Assembly (NCBI GenBank): GCA_021186555.1
Contig: JAJKFL010000004.1
Location: 39,036,351-39,100,350, forward strand
Direction: 5' to 3'
From: Reticulitermes speratus
Taxonomy: Eukaryota > Arthropoda > Insecta > Blattodea > Rhinotermitidae
Length of the DNA stretch: 64,000 bases
Shown: positions 31,786 to 46,060 of the stretch, piece after piece
Numbering within the stretch: position 1 is the stretch's first letter
How the letters are laid out: each line of letters opens with the position of its first letter
Program-made: the position numbers and the translations under genes
The notes under the pieces: generated by a model
Database searches by the model: none
Told to the model about the DNA's origin: nothing
What the model saw: only the letters and a program-made list of their open reading frames with translations

Positions 31786-33222
31786 TAAAGCCCAGTGGTT
31801 ACTATATGTACCACCAGGTTTAACATTCACAAATCCTACGTTCTGCCCACACAGTGTATTTATGTGTTTTGTGTGGATCTTAGAACAAACAGCGATTATT
31901 TCACTGTACAGCATTAACTGACTGGTTTGTATAACTGAGACGGAGTGTGTTTACTGCGCGGTACGGACTGTATTTATGTGTTTTGTGTGGATCTCAGAAC
32001 AAACAGCGATTATTTCACTGTACAACATTAACTGACTGGTTTGTATAACTGAGACGGAGTGTGTTTACTGCGCAGGTACGGACTGTATTATGTGTTTTGT
32101 GTGGATCTTAGAACAAACAGCGATTATTTCACTGTACAGCATTAACTGACTGCTTTGTATAACTGAGACGGAGTGTGTTTACTGCGCGGTACGGACTGTA
32201 TTTATGTGTTTTGTGTGGATCTCAGAACAAACAGCGATTATTTCACTGTACAACATTAACTGACTGGTTTGTATAACTGAGACGGAGTGTGTTTACTGCG
32301 CGGTACGGACTGTATTTGTGTGTTTTGTGTGGATCTTAGAACAAACAGCGATTATTTCACTGTACAGCATTAACTGACTGCTTTGTATAACTGAGACGGA
32401 GTGTGTTTACTGCGCGGTACGGACTGTATTTATGTGTTTTGTGTGGATCTTAGAACAAACAGCGATTATTTCACTGTACAGCATTAACTGACTGGTTTGT
32501 ATAACTGAGACGGAGTGTGTTTACTGCGCGGTACGGACTGTATTTATGTGTTTTGTGTGGATCTCAGAACAAACAGCGATTATTTCACTGTACAACATTA
32601 ACTGACTGGTTTGTATAACTGAGACGGAGTGTGTTTACTGCGCGGTACGGACTGTATTTATGTGTTTTGTGTGGATCTTAGAACAAACAGCGATTATTTC
32701 ACTGTACAAGCATTAACTGACTGCTTTGTATAACTGAGACGGAGTGTGTTTACTGCGCGGTACGGACTGTATTTATGTGTTTTGTGTGGATCTCAGAACA
32801 AACAGCGATTATTTCACTGTACAACATTAACTGACTGGTTTGTATAACTGAGACGGAGTGTGTTTACTGCGCGGTACGGACTGTATTTGTGTGTTTTGTG
32901 TGGATCTTAGAACAAACAGCGATTATTTCACTGTACAGCATTAACTGACTGCTTTGTATAACTGAGACGGAGTGTGTTTACTGCGCGGTACGGACTGTAT
33001 TTATGTGTTTTGTGTGGATCTTAGAACAAACAGCGATTATTTCACTGTACAGCATTAACTGACTGCTTTGTATAACTGAGACGGAGTGTGTTTACTGCGC
33101 GGTACGGACTGTATTTATGTGTTTTGTGTGGATCTCAGAACAAACAGCGATTATTTCACTGTACAACATTAACTGACTGGTTTGTATAACTGAGACGGAG
33201 TGTGTTTACTGTGCGGTACGAG
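31786..33222 (+). repeat. 114-bp-unit element, copy 4 (12 units)
   Basis: The left flank (TTTAAAGCCCAGTGGTTACT) is at 31786-31854. Twelve units then alternate two variants (GGATCTTAGAAC with GCTTTGTATAAC versus GGATCTCAGAAC with GGTTTGTATAAC), suggesting dimeric or larger amplification steps. The right flank is ATCTTTAAATATAATTCAGG. Confidence 0.94.
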
Positions 33223-34066
33223 CTGAATCTTTAAATATAATTCAGGTTAATTCTATACTTTAAACAGTCAGTTTAAATTACAGTGAATTAAATTGCACTG
33301 GAACTCAGTTTTGCACTCACTGTAATTACATATACATGTTAGGAAGTTCTCCCTTTGTTCCACGCTATCTCTCTCACAGCGCATAACAGGACCAAGAAAG
33401 GCAACCCTAAGATAAGATAAATACCAAACTCTGGCACAAAGACTACAAGAGCCTTTTTGTAATTTTGCCACCACGGAGAGTCACTGAGCAAATAATCTTT
33501 ACCCTTCCTCAGCTTTGTATACATTTTCGCTCCAAGTGGTGAAGTCGAGAAAACCCATGTAATCAAGGAGACACGGGAGAAAAGAGGGGACGAGAAATGG
33601 AAGAAAACCAGAGAAATGTTGAGGAAATGAACAAACAACTGAATAACAATGTTTCAACTTCGTAACCATGAATATGGATAAAGAAAATTTCAAGGAGGAA
33701 GAACAGGAGTGGCATAGATGCCTGTTGCAGTGAGATGCATGGCAGGTGTCAGTCTGACTGCGCAGATATGAGGCATTCTACTTGCGACAGCGTCATATTC
33801 CCCAGGTTTACCTTCTCAGGTATTCACAGTGGTTATTTTTCAAATTATGTCGTCTTTTGAATTCTTACATCGTGTAGTGTGTTTTATTTATACAGACGTT
33901 TCGAGAAAACCTATAGCTTACATCCCCACGGTAACTCAATTATTTCAGGCGAACGCTGAATTATTATAGCGGAAGAAATTGCGTCATTTATATAGGATGA
34001 TTTGAGAATTGCTTTTTGTAAACCTTTTTAAGTTTAGGTGAAATGTTTAACGGAATATGTTAAATA
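33223..34066. other. no gene recognised; degenerate ACGTTTCGAG motif near 33890
   Basis: Minus-strand frames at 33268-33693 have no recognisable protein. CAGACGTTTCGAGAAAACC resembles a decayed ribozyme-like module. Confidence 0.4.
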
Positions 34067-34335
34067 TGCCCAGGCTATTAGCCGCGCGGTCTAAGGCGTG
34101 GGTCTACGGCCGATCGCTTACTGGGATTGCGGGTTCGAATCCCGCCTAGGGCATAGATGTCTGTCTGTTTTGAGTGTTGTGTGTTGTCAGGTAGAGGTCT
34201 CTGCGACGGGCTGATCACTCCTCCAGAGGAGTCCTACCGACTGTGGTGTGTCTAAAAAGTGTGTGATCGTGAAGCATCGAAAAAATGAGGCGGCCTAGGC
34301 CCCCAAGGGGCTGTCGAGCCATTGGGGAAAAAAAT
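34067..34335 (+). mobile_element. SINE family B, copy 4
   Basis: The head GCCGCGCGGTCTAAGGCGTG has a small insertion just before it relative to the other copies. The B box is GGTTCGAATCCCGCC. The end is TCGAGCCATTGGGG plus A-run. Confidence 0.88.
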
Positions 34336-34864
34336 AGCCAAGTTATTTACTTAATTATTTAAACCCAGATCCTTTTAGGATTAAACTGCCCTTTATGTCA
34401 CGTGACTGTGGATCATGTTAAGTGTAAATCAGGCAGGATATGTAGAGACATGAACTCTAAAGATATTACGTTTCACGTAATCCGATTTTACAGGACAGAC
34501 GCATGCAGAAACAATTTCTGACCAATTTCCATACGTCACGTCGAGTTCCTTCTCTTTGAATCAAGAAAATGTCTACCAAAGGTAGAAGAGAAACGAAAGT
34601 GACGATAAAACGTGAGAAATGAAAGATGAAGTGAAATTGCTAAAGAACTTTGATGAAACAACGGAAAAACAATGACACCAATTACAAGACACGTTTTGCT
34701 GTGCGCAGCAAGCAAGAGTGTCTTAAGTAATAAGTGTGATAGACTGGCCTATTACCGCTGCAATTCACGTCTTTCTTATAGATCGGAAGGGTAACCGAAT
34801 TTTGTACCTTCAGAAGCAATCAGTAAGATTTCGCTTCTAATTTGAGCTACAGACGATATTCTGG
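34336..34864. other. no gene recognised
   Basis: Nothing identifiable before the 19-bp array. Confidence 0.45.
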
Positions 34865-37050
34865 TTAACATTTCTTACGACAGTTAACATTTCTTACGAC
34901 AGTTAACATTTCTTACGACAGTTAACATTTCTTACGACAGTTAACATTTCTTACGACAGTTAACATTTCTTACGACAGTTAACATTTCTTACGACAGTTA
35001 ACATTCCTTACGACAGTTAACATTCATTACGACAGTTAACATTTCTTACGACAGTTAACATTTCTTACGACAGTTAACATTGCTTACGACAGTTAACATT
35101 CCTTACGACAGTTAACATTTCTTACGACAGTTAACATTCCTTACGACAGTTAACATTCATTACGACAGTTAACATTTCTTACGACAGTTAACATTTCTTA
35201 CGACAGTTAACATTGCTTACGACAGTTAACATTCCTTACGACAGTTAACATTTCTTACGACAGTTAACATTTCTTACGACAGTTAACATTTCTTACGACA
35301 GTTAACATTCCTTACGACAGTTAACATTCCTTACGACAGTTAACATTCATTACGACAGTTAACATTTCTTACGACAGTTAACATTTCTTACGACAGTTAA
35401 CATTGCTTACGACAGTTAACATTCCTTACGACAGTTAACATTTCTTACGACAGTTAACATTTCTTACGACAGTTAACATTCCTTACGACAGTTAACATTC
35501 CTTACGACAGTTAACATTTCTTACGACAGTTAACATTTCTTACGACAGTTAACATTTCTTACGACAGTTAACATTTCTTACGACAGTTAACATTCCTTAC
35601 GACAGTTAACATTCCTTACGACAGTTAACATTCCTTACGACAGTTAACATTCCTTACGACAGTTAACATTTCTTACGACAGTTAACATTTCTTACGACAG
35701 TTAACATTTCTTACGACAGTTAACATTTCTTACGACAGTTAACATTCCTTACGACAGTTAACATTTCTTACGACAGTTAACATTTCTTACGACAGTTAAC
35801 ATTTCTTACGACAGTTAACATTTCTTACGACAGTTAACATTTCTTACGACAGTTAACATTCCTTACGACAGTTAACATTCCTTACGACAGTTAACATTCC
35901 TTACGACAGTTAACATTTCTTACGACAGTTAACATTTCTTACGACAGTTAACACTTCTTACGACAGTTAACATTTCTTACGACAGTTAACATTTCTTACG
36001 ACAGTTAACATTTCTTACGACAGTTAACATTCCTTACGACAGTTAACATTTCTTACGACAGTTAACATTCCTTACGACAGTTAACATTTCTTACGACAGT
36101 TAACATTTCTTACGACAGTTAACATTTCTTACGACAGTTAACATTCCTTACGACAGTTAACATTTCTTACGACAGTTAACATTTCTTACGACAGTTAACA
36201 TTTCTTACGACAGTTAACATTCCTTACGACAGTTAACATTTCTTACGACAGTTAACATTTCTTACGACAGTTAACATTTCTTACGACAGTTAACATTTCT
36301 TACGACAGTTAACATTTCTTACGACAGTTAACATTTCTTACGACAGTTAACATTTCTTACGACAGTTAACATTTCTTACGACAGTTAACATTTCTTACGA
36401 CAGTTAACATTCCTTACGACAGTTAACATTTCTTACGACAGTTAACATTCCTTACGACAGTTAACATTCCTTACGACAGTTAACATTTCTTACGACAGTT
36501 AACATTTCTTACGACAGTTAACATACCTTACGACAGTTAACATTTCTTACGACAGTTAACATTTCTTACGACAGTTAACATTTCTTACGACAGTTAACAT
36601 TTCTTACGACAGTTAACATTCCTTACGACAGTTAACATTTCTTACGACAGTTAACATTTCTTACGACAGTTAACATTTCTTACGACAGTTAACATTTCTT
36701 ACGACAGTTAACATTTCTTACGACAGTTAACATTTCTTACGACAGTTAACATTTCTTACGACAGTTAACATTTCTTACGACAGTTAACATTTCTTACGAC
36801 AGTTAACATTTCTTACGACAGTTAACATTTCTTACGACAGTTAACATTTCTTACGACAGTTAACATTTCTTACGACAGTTAACATTTCTTACGACAGTTA
36901 ACATTTCTTACGACAGTTAACATTTCTTACGACAGTTAACATTTCTTACGACAGTTAACATTTCTTACGACAGTTAACATTTCTTACGACAGTTAACATT
37001 TCTTACGACAGTTAACATTTCTTACGACAGTTAACATTCCTTACTACAAT
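34865..37050. repeat. 19-bp tandem array, about 115 copies
   Basis: The unit TTAACATTTCTTACGACAG repeats with strict 19-base spacing. Nearly all variation is at two bases of the TTTCTT segment (TTCCTT, TTCATT, TTGCTT), arranged in runs that recur, especially in 34865-35420. The right third is almost uniform. Confidence 0.97.
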
Positions 37051-37424
37051 CTCTTATCAAATTCTGAAACTTGCAGCGCTAAATCTAGCAATAGCAATAA
37101 ATTAGCAGGTCACAGAACGTGAAGTAGCCTGTCTATCATGGCCATTGTCATCTCTAAGTTAGCAATAGTGCTAAAATACATGCTCATTCATACTGCGCTC
37201 GATTGTAGCGCCTATGCTAGGACATGGATCGAAACAATTTCGAGTACCATATTTGCACTTCTGAAACACGAGATTTAAATGACAAGAAACTTAAATGACA
37301 AGAAATTTAAATGAAACGAGATTTAAATGACAAGAAATTTATTTATTTTTCTGAACTTGTGTAGGTATAGAAAGCGTGATGGGAAGTGCGCATGCGTCAA
37401 CCCGAAATGCTGAACCTCCTTTCG
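37051..37424. other. no gene recognised
   Basis: Short TTTAAATGA-containing repeats occur near 37275-37335. Nothing else. Confidence 0.45.
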
Positions 37425-37662
37425 CTACGTAGTCTGTCTTACGACAGGTCCGCAGCCTCTTCATTCTGCAGTCTGCCTTACGACAGGTCCGCAGCCTCTT
37501 CCAAAACGAGTTCTCCATTGAGTGCGGTCTAGTGCTTCCTCTTTCAATTTACAGTATCTTCTCTTTTCCTTAACGTCATCCAGTAGCTGCTTACGCCTTC
37601 TTCCTCGCCTTCCTCTCACTTCTATCCTTTCACTTTTCTATCTTCCTTTTAATAAAGCAGTT
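37425..37662 (-). pseudogene. LINE X copy C, short 3' end
   Basis: The minus strand encodes part of the GRRGRRRKQLL patch and the RGCGPVVRQTAE terminus with only about two 39-bp units. The 5' side breaks off near 37662. Confidence 0.8.
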
Positions 37663-39954
<2,292 letters not shown>

Positions 39955-41770
39955 AGTAGGCACTGTAATTTGTATAAAGTAGGCACTGTAATTTGTATAA
40001 AGTAGGCACTGTAATTTGTATAAAGTAGGCACTGTAATTTGTATAAAGTAGGCACTGTAATTTGTATAAAGTAGGCACTGTAATTTGTATAAAGTAGGCA
40101 CTGTAATTTGTATAAAGTAGGCACTGTAATTTGTATAAAGTAGGCACTGTAATTTATATAAAGTAGGCACTGTAATTTGTATAAAGTAGGCACTGTAATT
40201 TGTATAAAGTAGGCACTGTAATTTGTATAAAGTAGGCACTGTAATTTGTATAAAGTAGGCACTGTAATTTGTATAAAGTAGGCACTGTAATTTGTATAAA
40301 GTAGGCACTGTAATTTGTATAAAGTAGGCACTGTAATTTGTATAAGTAGGCACTGTAATTTGTATAAAGTAGGCACTGTAATTTGTATAAAGTAGGAATT
40401 GTAATTTGTATAAATTAGGCACTGTAATTTGTATAAATTAGGAACTGCAATTTGTATAAAGTAGGCACTGTAATTTGTATAAAGTAGGCACTGTAATTTG
40501 TATAAAGTAGGCACTGTAATTTGTATAAAGTAGGCACTGTAATTTGTATAAAGTAGGCACTCTAATTTGTATAAAGTAGGCACTGTAATTTGTATAAAGT
40601 AGGCACTGTAATTTGTATAAAGTAGGCACTGTAATTTGTATAAGTAGGCACTGTAATTTGTATAAAGTAGGCACTGTAATTTGTATAAAGTAGGAATTGT
40701 AATTTGTATAAATTAGGCACTCTAATTTGTATAAAGTAGGAACTGCAATTTGTATAAAGTAGGCACTGTAATTTGTATAAAGTAGGAACTGTAATTTGTA
40801 TAAAGTAGGCACTGTAATTTGTATAAAGTAGGAACTGTAATTTGTATAAAGTAGGCACTGTAATTTGTATAAAGTAGGCACTGTAATTTGTATAAAGTAG
40901 GCACTGTAATTTGTATAAAGTAGGAACTGTAATTTGTATAAAGTAGGCACTGTAATTTGTATAAAGTAGGAACTGTAATTTGTATAAAGTAGGAACTGTA
41001 ATTTGTATAAAGTAGGCACTGTAATTTGTATAAAGTAGGAACTGTAATTTGTATAAAGTAGGCACTGTAATTTGTATAAAGTAGGCACTGTAATTTGTAT
41101 AAAGTAGGCACTGTAATTTGTATAAAGTAGGAACTGTAATTTGTGTAAAGTAGGCACTGTAATTTGTATAAAGTAGGCAATATAATTTGTATAAATTAGG
41201 CACTGTAATTTGTATAAAGTAGGCACTGTAATTTGTATGAAGTAGACACTGTAATTTGTATAAATTAGGCACTGTAATTTGTATAAAGTAGGCACAGCAA
41301 TTTGTATAAAGTAGGCACTGTAATTTGTATAAAGTAGGCACTGTAATTTGTATAAAGTAGGCACTGTAATTTGTATAAAGTAGGCACTGTAATTTGTATA
41401 AAGTAGGCACTGTAATTTGTATAAAGTAGGCACTGTAATTTGTATAAAGTAGGCACTGTAATTTGTATAAAGTAGGCACTGTAATTTGTATAAAGTAGGC
41501 ACTGTAATTTGTATAAATTAGGCACTGTAATTTGTATAAATTAGGCACCGTAATTTGTATAAAGTAGGCACTGTAATTTGTATAAAGTAGGCACTGTAAT
41601 TTGTATAAAGTAGGCACTGTAATTTGTATAAAGTAGGCACTGTAATTTGTATAAAGTAGGCACTGTAATTTGTATAAAGTAGGCACTGTAATTTGTATAA
41701 ATTAGGCACTGTAATTTGTATAAATTAGGCACCGTAATTTGTATAAAGTAGGCACTGTAATTTGTATAAG
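39955..41770. repeat. 23-bp tandem array, about 79 copies
   Basis: The unit GTAGGCACTGTAATTTGTAT plus AAA repeats with variants GGAACTG, ATTAGGCAC and occasional 22-base units. All three minus-strand frames stay open, giving Tyr/Thr/Asn-rich repeats that should not be taken for proteins. Confidence 0.97.
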
Positions 41771-41837
41771 TTTCTCCAGTTTTGCCTGCCTTTTCTCCCA
41801 CACGATAAAGAATATTCGATATAAGTAAACACTGTGT

Positions 41838-41935
41838 CACTTGTTGTGATGTGCAAATTGTTGTGATGTGTCACTTGTTGTGATGTGCAAATTGTTGTGA
41901 TGTGCAAATTGTTGTGATGTGCAAATTGTTGTGTG
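41838..41935. repeat. 17-bp tandem repeat
   Basis: The unit TGATGTGCAAATTGTTG repeats, preceded by related TGTCACTTGTTG copies. Confidence 0.9.
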
Positions 41936-43206
41936 TTATTTTTATCACCATTTCGCTTGTAAACAAAAAGTTAAGAAACCTAAAGCTGTCGCTCTGGTTG
42001 CTTTATTTCCAAACACGCAATATCACAATCGTAAAATTGTACTGAGCACAGAATATGGTTCTCCTATATCCCTATAATACTTTTCGAACACATTTCTTTC
42101 CCACAAATGTTTAACAAGTTACACTCAATATGCCAGAAAAAGCCTGAAAGTCTTCAAGTAAAATGTCCGTTAGTGTCTGGCTTTATCCAAAACTGGATTG
42201 TGTTGACAAATTTTAGTAAATGCGACATTTGAGCTTTTTACAGCGCTGATGTCAAAGATGCTGTTGTCCTGGGACACTAAGCCGCATATCGGCTAATTTA
42301 ACATATCTCGACGTTTCGAAAGAACATAGGTCCTAGAAGAATAATTATTGTTATAGGACGTACCAACTCTCGAAGACGAAGGAGCTACGTTCCTTTGAAG
42401 CGCCAGGAAACACTGAAGTACCCGCTACACATTATAACATCCCAGAAGATAACAATCCTCAAATTTAATAAAGATGGCACTGTTAAATTTTATGGGGCCT
42501 GAAGTGGTTACGTGGGCACAACGGACGGACTGACGGATTGATTTTAATGGTCGCATCAGAGGGTTGAAAACGTGCACACTAGATGCATTTATTAACAAAA
42601 TATCCTGTAGCGGTCTAACAACAAAAGTACTTTTCCCCTTATTTCAAAACAAAGACAGGATTTTCTGAGATGAAGACTTCACTTTGAACTCTGTCCGCCC
42701 TCCTCCCCTTCCCTTCAGCACCCTCACCCCCACACGACACGTGCTCAACCCTTGTTTCGACAAACATCTCCCCTGCCGTCGTCTAGCAATATAAGTTAGC
42801 CGGGTAGCCACACAAAACATTGTCAGTGACACCCGGACTGTCAAAACAACGCCATTACGCGGGTAGCCGACATAAAAGGGATTCAAAAATTTTGCAACCG
42901 TTAAATGGAACCGCGAAAAAAAAAAGTGGTAAGCGCAAGAAAATTAACGGCAGGGAACTACCCAGAACCTCAAGGCAGGTATTGGGGCAGTTGATCCATC
43001 GGACTTCTTTCTGTGGCTTTAGTGTAAACTGCTATTAACAGGACAATGTTTGTCAGAGTGACTAAGTCAATAAACACAGTCTGTATAAAGTCTGTCATTA
43101 ACGTTTGATTTTTAATTAGTTATCCAATCAAAGTAAATGTCACATAAGTTACAACTCTACGTGAACACACAAACACACACACATATATATATACACACAT
43201 ATGTAT

Positions 43207-43245
<39 letters not shown>

Positions 43246-43508
43246 AGCCTTCATGGTGTAAAAAGGGCAAAACTTTATGCTACTTGTTAACAAATCACAA
43301 ACGAAGATTCAGAGTCTTTAATTTGTGTCCCTCTGTGGATTAGCGACTATCAGATCATCACTCAATATATTTATGCATTTAAGTTCCAAAGACTTCCCAG
43401 TCATATCGCTTATTTGAACACCAAAGACAGATTTTAAGCTCAACACTCAAACCGACAAACAGCACTCTTTATTATTTCAGATATTATATATTACAATATC
43501 GGTAAACT
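41936..43508. other. no gene; degenerate module near 42300-42400; (TA)n at 43186-43244
   Basis: CGACGTTTCGAAAGAAC near 42308, with a possible inverted partner downstream, resembles a decayed foldback. A CATATA-rich tract follows at 43186. The frames at 42644-43038 show no recognisable protein. Confidence 0.4.
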
Positions 43509-43552
43509 AATCCAACATGTTTCGATCCCTACTGGGATCATCATCAGGAATT
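43509..43552 (-). ncRNA. hammerhead ribozyme-like motif, single copy
   Basis: Minus strand: stem I AATTC with GGATT (5 pairs including one G-T), box CTGATGA, an unpaired T, perfect 6-bp stem II GATCCC/GGGATC with loop AGTA, box GAAA, 3-bp loop-less stem III ACA/TGT, and cleavage triplet GTT. All core residues of a minimal hammerhead are present apart from the inserted T. Confidence 0.65.
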
Positions 43553-43696
43553 TGTGTAAGATCATGATCTGCAGAAATAGTGCTAACAATTTGTTGGTTT
43601 TCAGTATTGTGTGTTCGATTAGTGCCAATGTGCGGTATGAACAATACATTTTGAAGTTCTCACAGTGGTGAATATTAAAACTGTAGTCTTCCCGGG

Positions 43697-43856
43697 ATGC
43701 GACGCCGTGTAGTTTGTGGCATGGTTACTAAAATCGAGGGAAAATTTTTCCTCGAGCTTAAGCCTAAAATAGGAGTTCCTTATTCTTAAAATTAAGGACA
43801 TATGTTCGTTCTTTCGAAAGGTTGGCAAAAATGTACCAAAAGACACGGCGTCACGT
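43697..43856. repeat. foldback with GACGCCGTGT arms
   Basis: GACGCCGTGTAGTTTGTGGCA on the left is mirrored by GTACCAAAAGACACGGCGTC on the right. The GACGCCGTGT arm core recurs at 5107 and, changed, at 47890 and 49923, pointing to a dispersed foldback family. Confidence 0.65.
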
Positions 43857-43904
43857 AGAGAAAAATTTAGGCTTATTGTGTGTTATTGACACTTTGCACT
43901 AACA

Positions 43905-44385
43905 ACAGCTAAGTAACCAATTACATGGAGCAGATTCCTCCTTCGGAAACTAAATTTCCCTCAGCTATTAAAAGAAATTCCGCGCACTGCATGGAAGCCG
44001 AATGTTCATCACCGTGTTAAAAAAAGCCCCCTAATTTTTCCTACCATCAGCCATCCTACCCTGCTCTCCTATTTCTTAAATATTAATTTTCAAATTTTCT
44101 AATCACTTAGCCTGGGTCTTCCAAGATGTTTCTTCCCATCAGTTTACGCCACTAACACCAGTGTACCTTCGTATTTTCCCGCCATACTTGCCACGTGCCC
44201 AGCCAATCTCATCCTCCTTGGCTTCTTCACCCGAAAAATATTTAATGAGTACATCCATGAAGCGCCTCATTACGTAGTTTTCTCCATTCTCCTGTTCCAG
44301 ATGACAGCAACCAATCTGCTACTAGATACAAGCACTGCCTTCGACAGAGCCTGACATTTAAACGCCACATTTCAAACAGCTCGTC
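43905..44385 (-). pseudogene. LINE Y, decayed 3' end, copy 3
   Basis: Minus-strand fragments match the LINE Y C-terminus: GAGGCGCTTCATGGATGTAC, then GGCTGGGCACGTGGCAAG (the WAGHVA-like segment), then GATGAACATTCGGCTTCCAT (VMNLRVP-like) and the 3' UTR GGAATTTCTTTTAATAGCTG. Multiple stops show long decay. Confidence 0.7.
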
Positions 44386-44649
44386 TGTGAACCTATCATA
44401 ACCACGTGAATGCAGCCAAAACCCACCACTTCCCTTTCACTCTCATATCTAGAACAGGCAATTAAATAAATGTTTCAGAATAACAATTTTTTATCACGCA
44501 ATTAACAACCTATTAAAGGCTCACAAAATTTTCACACTTTGCCACATGTATTTATAATTTGAAGTACAAATCTAAAATTCTCCTTGTGTTTATTTAAGCA
44601 TCACGTATTGAGAACACACCTGGGCGCTATGAGCACGTGACTGTACATT
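44386..44649. other. spacer, no feature recognised
   Basis: AT-rich sequence between LINE Y and a SINE-like block. Confidence 0.45.
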
Positions 44650-45030
44650 TTAAGTGATGTTTAACGACGCTATACTGTCGGTGACAGATAAATAAATCAG
44701 TAAGCACGTTGGTGGAGTGATACTGACGCAGCAAAGAGCAGTGCTCCAGTGCTCCAGTGCCACTTTGCCAGTCAAGTACCCAACATTAATTGGCCTGGGG
44801 TTGAACCTATGTTTCTTCGGCGAGGGGTCGATCACAAACATCCTGAGACATGGCACCTCAGCTCTGTAGCGAGCTTTACACTCCGGTAGCCTTACTCCCA
44901 AGAAAAGAGCCCCTGGTGGTGAAGTCAGAGCTGGTATCGTGGCTTTCGAGTAGACAAAAACATTCCTACATTTCCTGCGCATTGAAAGACAAGCTTCGGT
45001 CATCGAACCCGTAACCCAGTCGCCATGTTG
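44650..45030 (-). mobile_element. SINE-like element, family E
   Basis: The minus strand begins with a tRNA-like B box GGGTTCGATGACCG near 45010 and ends near AGTGATGTTTAACGACGC at 44653, a tail sequence I associate with dispersed insect SINEs. The 143-codon open frame here is SINE sequence. No target duplication found. Confidence 0.5.
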
Positions 45031-45043
45031 AAGGTGATATACT

Positions 45044-45335
45044 ATCAAGGAAAAGGTAAAGTTCTCCCTAGAACAGGCCATGAAGGCCCAGATGGGGAGT
45101 AAAGGTATAGCTCTACTCTTTCTTTAACCCTAGCACTAGATGAGGGTGGGTGGTCAACGCCACACCCCGGTCGCTTTACCCCGGGAAAGAGACCCGGTAC
45201 CCATTTTACAGGAGGCTGGGTGGGCCCTAGGGCCGGTCTGGACGGATGCTGAAAATCTCGCCTACACCGGGATTCGATCCCCGGACCGTCCAGCCCGTAC
45301 CGAGTTGCTATACCGACTGAGCTATCGCGGCCCAC
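45044..45335 (-). mobile_element. SINE family C, copy 3
   Basis: Head GGGCCGCGATAGCTCAGTCG on the minus strand and B box GGGATCGAATCCC; the body is almost identical to the copy at 5165. A probable target duplication is GATATACTA (45035) / GATATAATA (45336). Confidence 0.9.
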
Positions 45336-45631
45336 GATATAATATAAAGTCAAACAGCAATGTTAACAAAACAAGTAGCACAGAATCAACTTAATGTAGC
45401 ACGTCACTGCGGTACATTGCAACTTCCCCATGTATAACAGAGCTGTTTTCAATAGCCGTAAGTCCAGAGAAGTATCAGGACTCGTCTTTTGACCAAGATA
45501 AAACCACAACACCAGCAGATGAACGCACCCACTACTATGAGAACATGAGACGGCGAAAATCGGTCTTCAGTCGATTCCGTCCCGACGGCAAGCTAGCGAA
45601 TAATACGGTTTGATGGGCGATTTACTGTCGA
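45336..45631. other. spacer, no feature recognised
   Basis: Unassigned sequence directly 5' of LINE X copy D; some of it may be decayed LINE coding sequence. Confidence 0.4.
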
Positions 45632-46060
45632 GTGGAATATCACGTGACTAGGGTAAATATGTATGGTGCTGAAACGTGGACATTTCGGAAAGCAGATCAG
45701 AAGTATCTGGAAAGTTTTGAAATGTGGTGCTGGAGAATAATGGAGAAGATCAGTTGGACCGATCGTGTGAGAAATGAAGAAGTATTACACAGAGTGAAGG
45801 AGGAGAGGAATATCGTACATACAATAAAAAGAAGAAAGGCTAACTGGATTGGTCACATCTTGCGTAGGAACTGCCTTCTGAAACAGGTGATTGAAGGAGA
45901 GTTAGAGGGAAGGATAGAAGTGATGGGAAGACGAGGGAGAAGACGTAAGTAGCTACTGGATAACCTTAAGAAAAAGGGAGGATAGTAGAAATTGAAAGAG
46001 GAAGCACTAGATCGCACCCTGTGGAGAACTCGCTTTGGAAGAGGCTACGGACCTGTCGTA
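45632..46060 (+). pseudogene. LINE X copy D: longest reverse-transcriptase C-terminus
   Basis: The plus strand reads VNMYGAETWTFRKADQKYLE, SFEMWCWRIMEKISWTDRVR, HTIKRRKANWIGHILRRNCL and GRRGRRRK, then a TAG stop at 45950 where other copies have Gln, then KLKEEALDRTLWRTRFGRGY after frame damage. The MYGAETWT and MWCWRRM-like motifs follow the polymerase domain in endonuclease-reverse transcriptases of RTE-like non-LTR elements. Endonuclease and catalytic polymerase motifs are absent. This gives the best view of the family present in four copies. Confidence 0.9.

Noticed and set aside
34865..37050. CRISPR-like array
   Set aside because: Units are directly abutting 19-mers without unique spacers, in a eukaryotic context; the same holds for the other arrays.
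44020..44385. New coding exon on the minus strand
   Set aside because: The residue pattern matches a decayed LINE Y C-terminus with several stops.
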